Below are positions 59,461 to 64,000 of a stretch of DNA of 64,000 bases, piece after piece (the stretch's first letter is position 1; each line of letters begins with the position of its first letter). The notes under the pieces are model-generated. The model saw nothing but the letters and a program-made list of their open reading frames with translations. It was not told the DNA's origin and did not search any database. The position numbers and the translations under genes were made by a program. This DNA is from Branchiostoma floridae (Eukaryota; Chordata; Leptocardii; Amphioxiformes; Branchiostomatidae), in NCBI RefSeq assembly GCF_000003815.2, contig NC_049981.1, positions 2,824,485-2,888,484 on the forward strand, written 5' to 3'.

Positions 59461-60011
59461 GCGAATGAGTTGATCTAAGTCGTTTATCTGTTTTGCTAAG
59501 TTACGACTAGATATACAATACGAAAACTGGCATCAGAAAAATGGCGTACGGTCAGAAACCTGTATACCATCAGAAAACTAGAGTGCAATCAACTGGTATT
59601 ATACAACACTGGTTCCACACGCTACAGTAAATTACAGGGTGAGGGAGTTGCGCAGAAAGTGCACATTGCCTGTTCTTGATTTTTTAAAATCACTTTTTCA
59701 GGTAAAATTTTGATCATAAAGGTCGAGGTTCCTGCTAGAGGGACTGAAGTTTTTAAAATCTTGCCTAAAATTGTGACATTTGGCATGCTTTGACCTGTAG
59801 TTGACTTCCATATTCAGTTGACAGACTGGACTGATCCATTAGGCTGGGGGGGGGGGGGGTGAAAACCCGGCATCATGACAATCATCTGGCTGAAGCTCGT
59901 TAAAATGAAAAAGGGAGTAAAGACTTTCGGTTTGAAATGTAGGTAAATGTGTGTTTTGCATGGCTTAACCATGTATTGAACACGAAATTCCATTGATCAT
60001 TCCCTTCCCAA

Positions 60012-60464
60012 TAGGGCTGGGTACCAGTACGGTACAAAACCGGTTTTTCACATTGGACCGGTCCAGAAAAAAACGGACCTGACAAAATTCGGTAGACCGG
60101 ATGTTGGACCGATTGGAAAATAAACTGATTATGTGACCAGGCGTTCAAACGTTTTCGGGGTTTCCGGTGTAGCCAAATAACAAGAGCGAAGCAGAGTAGA
60201 CTCTATAGTCATTTTACCAAATTTTACAGTCAATCGTACAAAGATAGTTTGCCTTGTAGCTTTTTTTTAATGCCAGTGGAAGTCGAATACTACGCAAAAC
60301 AGATTTCTTTGTAGCAAAATGAACCATTATTTTGAGTATCGTCCATTCAGAAGTTTTTTTTTTACATAATGAATCAGGTTCTGGTTCAGGTCCAGACTAG
60401 GTCCTGATCCTCTGGACCTGAACCGGACCTGGACCTGAATTTTCTATACCGGTACCCACCCCTA
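60012..60464. mobile_element. hAT-type non-autonomous element, 453 bp
   Basis: Same family as 20448-20880: ends TAGGGCTGGGTACCAGTAC and GGTACCCACCCCTA, shared GGACCTGAACCGGACCTGG motif. Flanks CTTCCCAA and CTCCCAAC are only an approximate duplication, so one may have mutated. It lies just beyond the 3' end of the kringle gene. Confidence 0.85.
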
Positions 60465-60499
60465 CTCCCAACATATAGATTTGATTCATCATCAGAAGA

Positions 60500-63297
60500 T
60501 CAGACCGCACCACTGCAGACTGGTACGCCACAATACTCCCATCTCGTGCCGGGATCCATGGTGTAGCACCAAACTCCGGTTTCGCCGTCCGGATTCCGGC
60601 AGTAGTTCTCCTCCAATCCGGATGACGGATAACTATCAGCCGTGTTTCCGTGTCCATGTGGACTCTGACTGTCCCAGCGCTGACACATCCTGCCTGTTTC
60701 GGTCACAGAGAATGTCCCTCGGTAGGATGACCCATCTCCCTCCTGGCATAAGGCTGGTATATGAAATTTAAAGAAAAGTATAATTACCACATCGTGGACG
60801 TAATTATGTTGGTTATCCCATGTAGGTTATATTTTCAGCAATTGTCTGTCTGTTGGTCAACAAGATAACGAAAGAATCGTTGGATGGATTGGTGTGTTGG
60901 TAGGGTGTGACAACAACTAGAAATGGTTTGATTTTGCCACACACCCCAGCGGCATCTATCGGTACTGCTGCAGAACGGCAGGTTTTAATATCTAGTGTTC
61001 TGAACAAGCTATGGCTACTATTTTTGGGAGCTAGAGAGCAATTGTGCTCGGGAAGAAGTGACTAGTTTTGGAATTGCAGGGACATTTTGTAAAAAAAAAC
61101 AATTCTGAAGAGAATTCAAGAAATAAATATTAACATTAACATAATGAGAATATTCTTTCATAGCGGTTATTTTTTCAATATATCTCACGTCCCGCACACG
61201 ATATGGATCTCATTCCGGTCTAATCATTTAGGTGTCAGATAGCTTTTGACCACAGGAGAAAGAGGGGCAAGTTCGAGCCCCCTAACATTCAATTCTAGAG
61301 CTGCAGGGGCATTCTGTTAAACATTAAAAATAGGATAACTGAAGAAAGGAACAATTATTTTATACATACGTGTAGCTTAAGCAAAGGGGTACACAATTAT
61401 GTGTATATTATGCAAACGAGGAATTCACTTGCATAATTGCTTAGGAAATTGTGAAATTCCTTTCAATTGTTTTCTATAACTCGACTTCAATACATGTAAC
61501 ACATATAAATCATTGTAGGTCGAACATAAACAGATACCAAACATGAAAAGAAAGAATTGATCAGCATAATTATTACAAAAATTACGAAACCGCTTAATAG
61601 TAAATGATTCAAAACTTGAGTTCCACGAACACATACCTTCGCCAAATAAACTAGGTTTGTTATGTAGAACATAAAAGTGATACTCATTACATTTCATTTT
61701 GTATGTTATTTGATAAAGTCACACAAACTCGAGTTCGACGACCTCATACCTCCATGAAATATTTAGAGCTTTTGTAAATGTTATCTTATCGTTAGTCTTT
61801 GTTATTAAGAACATCCTTGCCTAAGCTACATGTATGCCTAAAATGATGAAAATCCGTCGTTCCTTTCTGCAGGTATCCTCATTGGAATGTCTTGATAAGA
61901 ACACCCCTACTGATTTAAAATCAAATGTCAGGAGACTGAAACTTGCCCCACTTTGTGAGATCGTCATTTGCATGATTAATATGTATGGGCATTTCTATCT
62001 TTCTCAGCTATACATGTGACAACTTTGAAAGTCCTATCATGGAATGCAGTGGATTTATAAACTTTCCTTTCCTTTAAGCAAATTAGCAGTTGATTTGCAT
62101 AACAAGAAAGCCATTGTGTAAGTCATCAAGGGTTTGAGGATATGATTCGGTTAATATAAGTACTTGGAACATGCGTGTGAGTGATGCGTTTTTATAACAA
62201 AATGACCATATATACATAATCACAAACAGTACACATAGCAACAGGAACCTAACTTATATGTAAGGAACATCTTACCCATCTCGTGAATTCGAAGAAACTG
62301 CTCCTTGTCCTGGTTATGCCCCGAGGCTTCAACAGTGGTGGACATGTCGTCGTGGTCGCGCTTCAAGGCATCCACAGTGGTGGACATGTCGTCGTGGTCG
62401 CGCTTCAAGGCGTCAACAGTGGTGGACATGTCGTCGTGGTCGCGCTTCAAGGCATCCACAGTGATGGACATGTCGTCGTGGTCGCGCTTCAAGGCATCCA
62501 CAGTGGTGGACATGTCGCCGTGGTCGCGCTTCAAGGCGTCAACAGTGGTGGACATGTCGTCGTGGTCGCGCTTCAAGACGTCAACAGTGGTGGACAGTTT
62601 GCGGATGTTGTCTAGGTCGCGCTTAAAGGCATCAATAGCGATGGACATTTGGCGCATGTCGACTTGGCGACGTTTCATGGCGTCAACAGTGATGGACATT
62701 TCTTGGTGGTGTTTCAAGTTGTTAACAGTGGTAGACAGTCGGGATATTTCCTAAAGCCATACGTTAGAATATTAATCTTGAGAGCTTTGATAGCAATAGG
62801 TGCAAAATGATGGTGTAAACAGAAACGGTGTAAGACTATAAATTTGTGATACAAATTGTTTTACCTCTTTATTGATAAGCGACAGAGGGGCAAGTCCGGC
62901 AGCAAGTAGACTTAGCAGCACAGCAATGCCGGCAGCGATGCAGCTTTGGTGGGAGCGGATGAAGCTACAGAGAGCACGGCGGCCTCTTGCTCCACCCGGA
63001 TACACGCGGTCTGTGGAGATAATCATTGATTCAAGTTTATGTATTTCGATTGATTCGATTTTAAAATTGGACGACATTAATATCCTCTGAAAAACCTGAA
63101 ACTTGGCTTGCGAAAAAAAAACCACGAGCTTGCGAAAAAAATTCAAACAAGAGTTCAGAGACCTCGCATCTCCACGAAATATTCTGATTATGCAAATGAC
63201 TTTTACATCTGCATAATTTATAGTGAAAAGTTTAAACTTTGTTCCAACACAAGGGAAGAAACTCACCATAAATTATAATAATACCCAAGGTGTACAT
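60500..63297 (-). CDS. Type II membrane protein: TM, coiled coil, kringle (5' end uncertain)
   Basis: Exons in transcription order: 63010-62865 (phase 1 in, 0 out), 62750-62276 (0 in, 1 out) and 60753-60500 (1 in). The first encodes a basic segment (GGARGRRALCSFIRSHQ) and one hydrophobic helix (CIAAGIAVLLSLLAAGL), a signal anchor. The second is a coiled coil built of 14-residue units (DALKRDHDDMSTTV), eight to nine times. The third is a complete kringle with all six Cys (LCQEG, MCQRW, ENYCRNPDG, VWCYT, WEYC, PVC), which ends the protein. Lancelets have many proteins with this anchor and STTVDALKRD coil, usually ending in a C-type lectin domain; a kringle end is a variant. A short exon 63297-63267 (MYTLGIIIIY, phase 1 out) could be the start and is in frame, but the true 5' exons may lie beyond the window. 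Kringles bind lysine-containing proteins or carbohydrates. Confidence 0.85.
62335..62605 (-). repeat. 42-bp coding minisatellite in the coiled-coil exon
   Basis: Six to seven near-identical 42-bp units (core GTGGTGGACATGTCGTCGTG on the plus strand), each encoding 14 residues, or two heptads. Nearly all differences between units are single bases (ACC to ATC, GAC to GGC), so the array looks recently homogenised. Confidence 0.93.
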
Positions 63298-63333
63298 AAC
63301 CAAGCATAATTTATGCTTGGTTATGTACACCTT
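63287..63333. repeat. Perfect 23-bp-arm palindrome
   Basis: Arms 63287-63309 and 63311-63333 are exact reverse complements around one base (AACCAAGCATAA-T-TTATGCTTGGTT). It overlaps the candidate first exon of the kringle gene, which makes that exon less certain. Confidence 0.9.
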
Positions 63334-64000
63334 TAACTAAAACAGGTCACAATGTTGACAATCTAGTTATTTACTACATGCACTTATGATCAATTAGGAC
63401 ATTTACATTACTTATGCAAACCAGGGACTTATTTGCATAATTTGAACTTCATGATGTATATCTCTGCCACAGATACCTGCATGTTAAATATCATGGAAAT
63501 TCGTTGTTCTTTGTTCCGTTATGCTTCTTGGATGATTTTGACAAAAATACCACTGTAGTTCCAGAGCAAGCTACTAGGGGACCCAATCATACATCACTTT
63601 TTCCTTACATCACAACCTATCTGCCACCAAAAATCAAAACCGCAACATGTCCAGGTTAAAAGATACAAAAAATACCGCAGTACCAAGGTCATACGCCAGA
63701 GGGCCATTAGTCATGCATTTACATAGATTATCAGAAAAATTTATTTGCGATTAAAACCCTCTTTCTTAGCATAGATTGTGTACGTCTGTTGTTTGGGTGG
63801 AGGAGATGATCTGATGATCAAAGGTATTTTATGCAAATGAGGACCGTATTTGCATAATTAATAAATAACAACATCAATACAACAGTTTTAATGGTTAAAG
63901 TCTTTTGACGATGGTATGGGGTCTCTAGTTTAGTCATTTGCTCATTTCGGGCCATTTAGATTTCCTAATACAGGCAAGTTTTTTCATTGCCATGAAAAAT
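63334..64000. other. Dispersed repeat with paired ATGCAAAT motifs; no gene
   Basis: TATGCAAACCAGGGACTTA then TTTGCATAATTT at 63412-63443, and TATGCAAATGAGGACCG then TATTTGCATAATTA at 63832-63863, bracket a segment (AGCAAGCTACTAGGGGACCC) shared with repeats elsewhere in the window. Nothing coding. Confidence 0.6.

Noticed and set aside
62283-62754. Plus-strand frames opposite the coiled coil (VVVALQGIHSGGH repeats)
   Set aside because: Antisense shadow of the 42-bp coding repeat; the minus-strand frame has splice sites and phase consistent with the TM and kringle exons.

Overview
The window looks like a gene-poor to moderately dense stretch of an invertebrate chordate genome, most likely amphioxus (Branchiostoma, a cephalochordate). 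The reasons are small phase-conserved exons with GT/AG borders separated by repeat-filled introns of 0.3-3 kb, many short hAT-type and foldback MITEs, tRNA-derived SINEs, and protein families expanded in lancelets (single-pass adhesion receptors, BTB proteins, and type II membrane proteins with STTVDALKRD-type coiled coils). Two runs of exactly 100 N (40924-41023, 58984-59083) are standard scaffold-gap placeholders. All gene models were built by eye from splice sites, phase and homology between paralogues; there is no transcript support.

Layout. 1-5 kb: no convincing gene, a ~190-bp tandem satellite (2190-3085) and one possible signal-peptide exon (4042-4098). 5.6-7.0 kb, plus strand: a single-exon five-finger C2H2 zinc-finger protein. 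7.2-10.8 kb: repeats, including an 18-bp minisatellite of about 1.45 kb. 11.0-15.25 kb, minus strand: a six-exon gene with two successive BTB/POZ exons and an unrecognised helical C-terminal region. 15.3-19.4 kb: repeats and no gene.

19.5-57.0 kb is an adhesion-gene cluster. On the plus strand lie two claudin/PMP22-like four-pass genes (19483-21853 and 31447-32785). On the minus strand lie three paralogous single-pass receptors (22978-28509, 33633-43670, 46457-57009). These share an exon plan: signal peptide, one cadherin-like repeat, an Ig-like domain split over two exons, one EGF, then transmembrane segment and tail. They differ by domain gain and loss: receptor 1 has lost the cadherin repeat, receptor 2 has gained a second Ig domain, and receptor 3 has the complete cadherin repeat. 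The claudin-like and receptor genes alternate as convergent pairs, which suggests duplication of a two-gene block. Their products would all act at the cell surface in adhesion or recognition; that is inference from domain content.

57-64 kb: a 20-40 bp minisatellite, a gap, a non-LTR retrotransposon fragment, a hAT element, and the 3' part of a minus-strand gene for a type II membrane protein with a transmembrane segment, a 14-residue-repeat coiled coil and a C-terminal kringle.

The most striking sequence-level event is a 299-bp hAT MITE at 21843-22141. It landed inside the stop codon of the first claudin-like gene and itself supplies a new in-frame stop three codons later.
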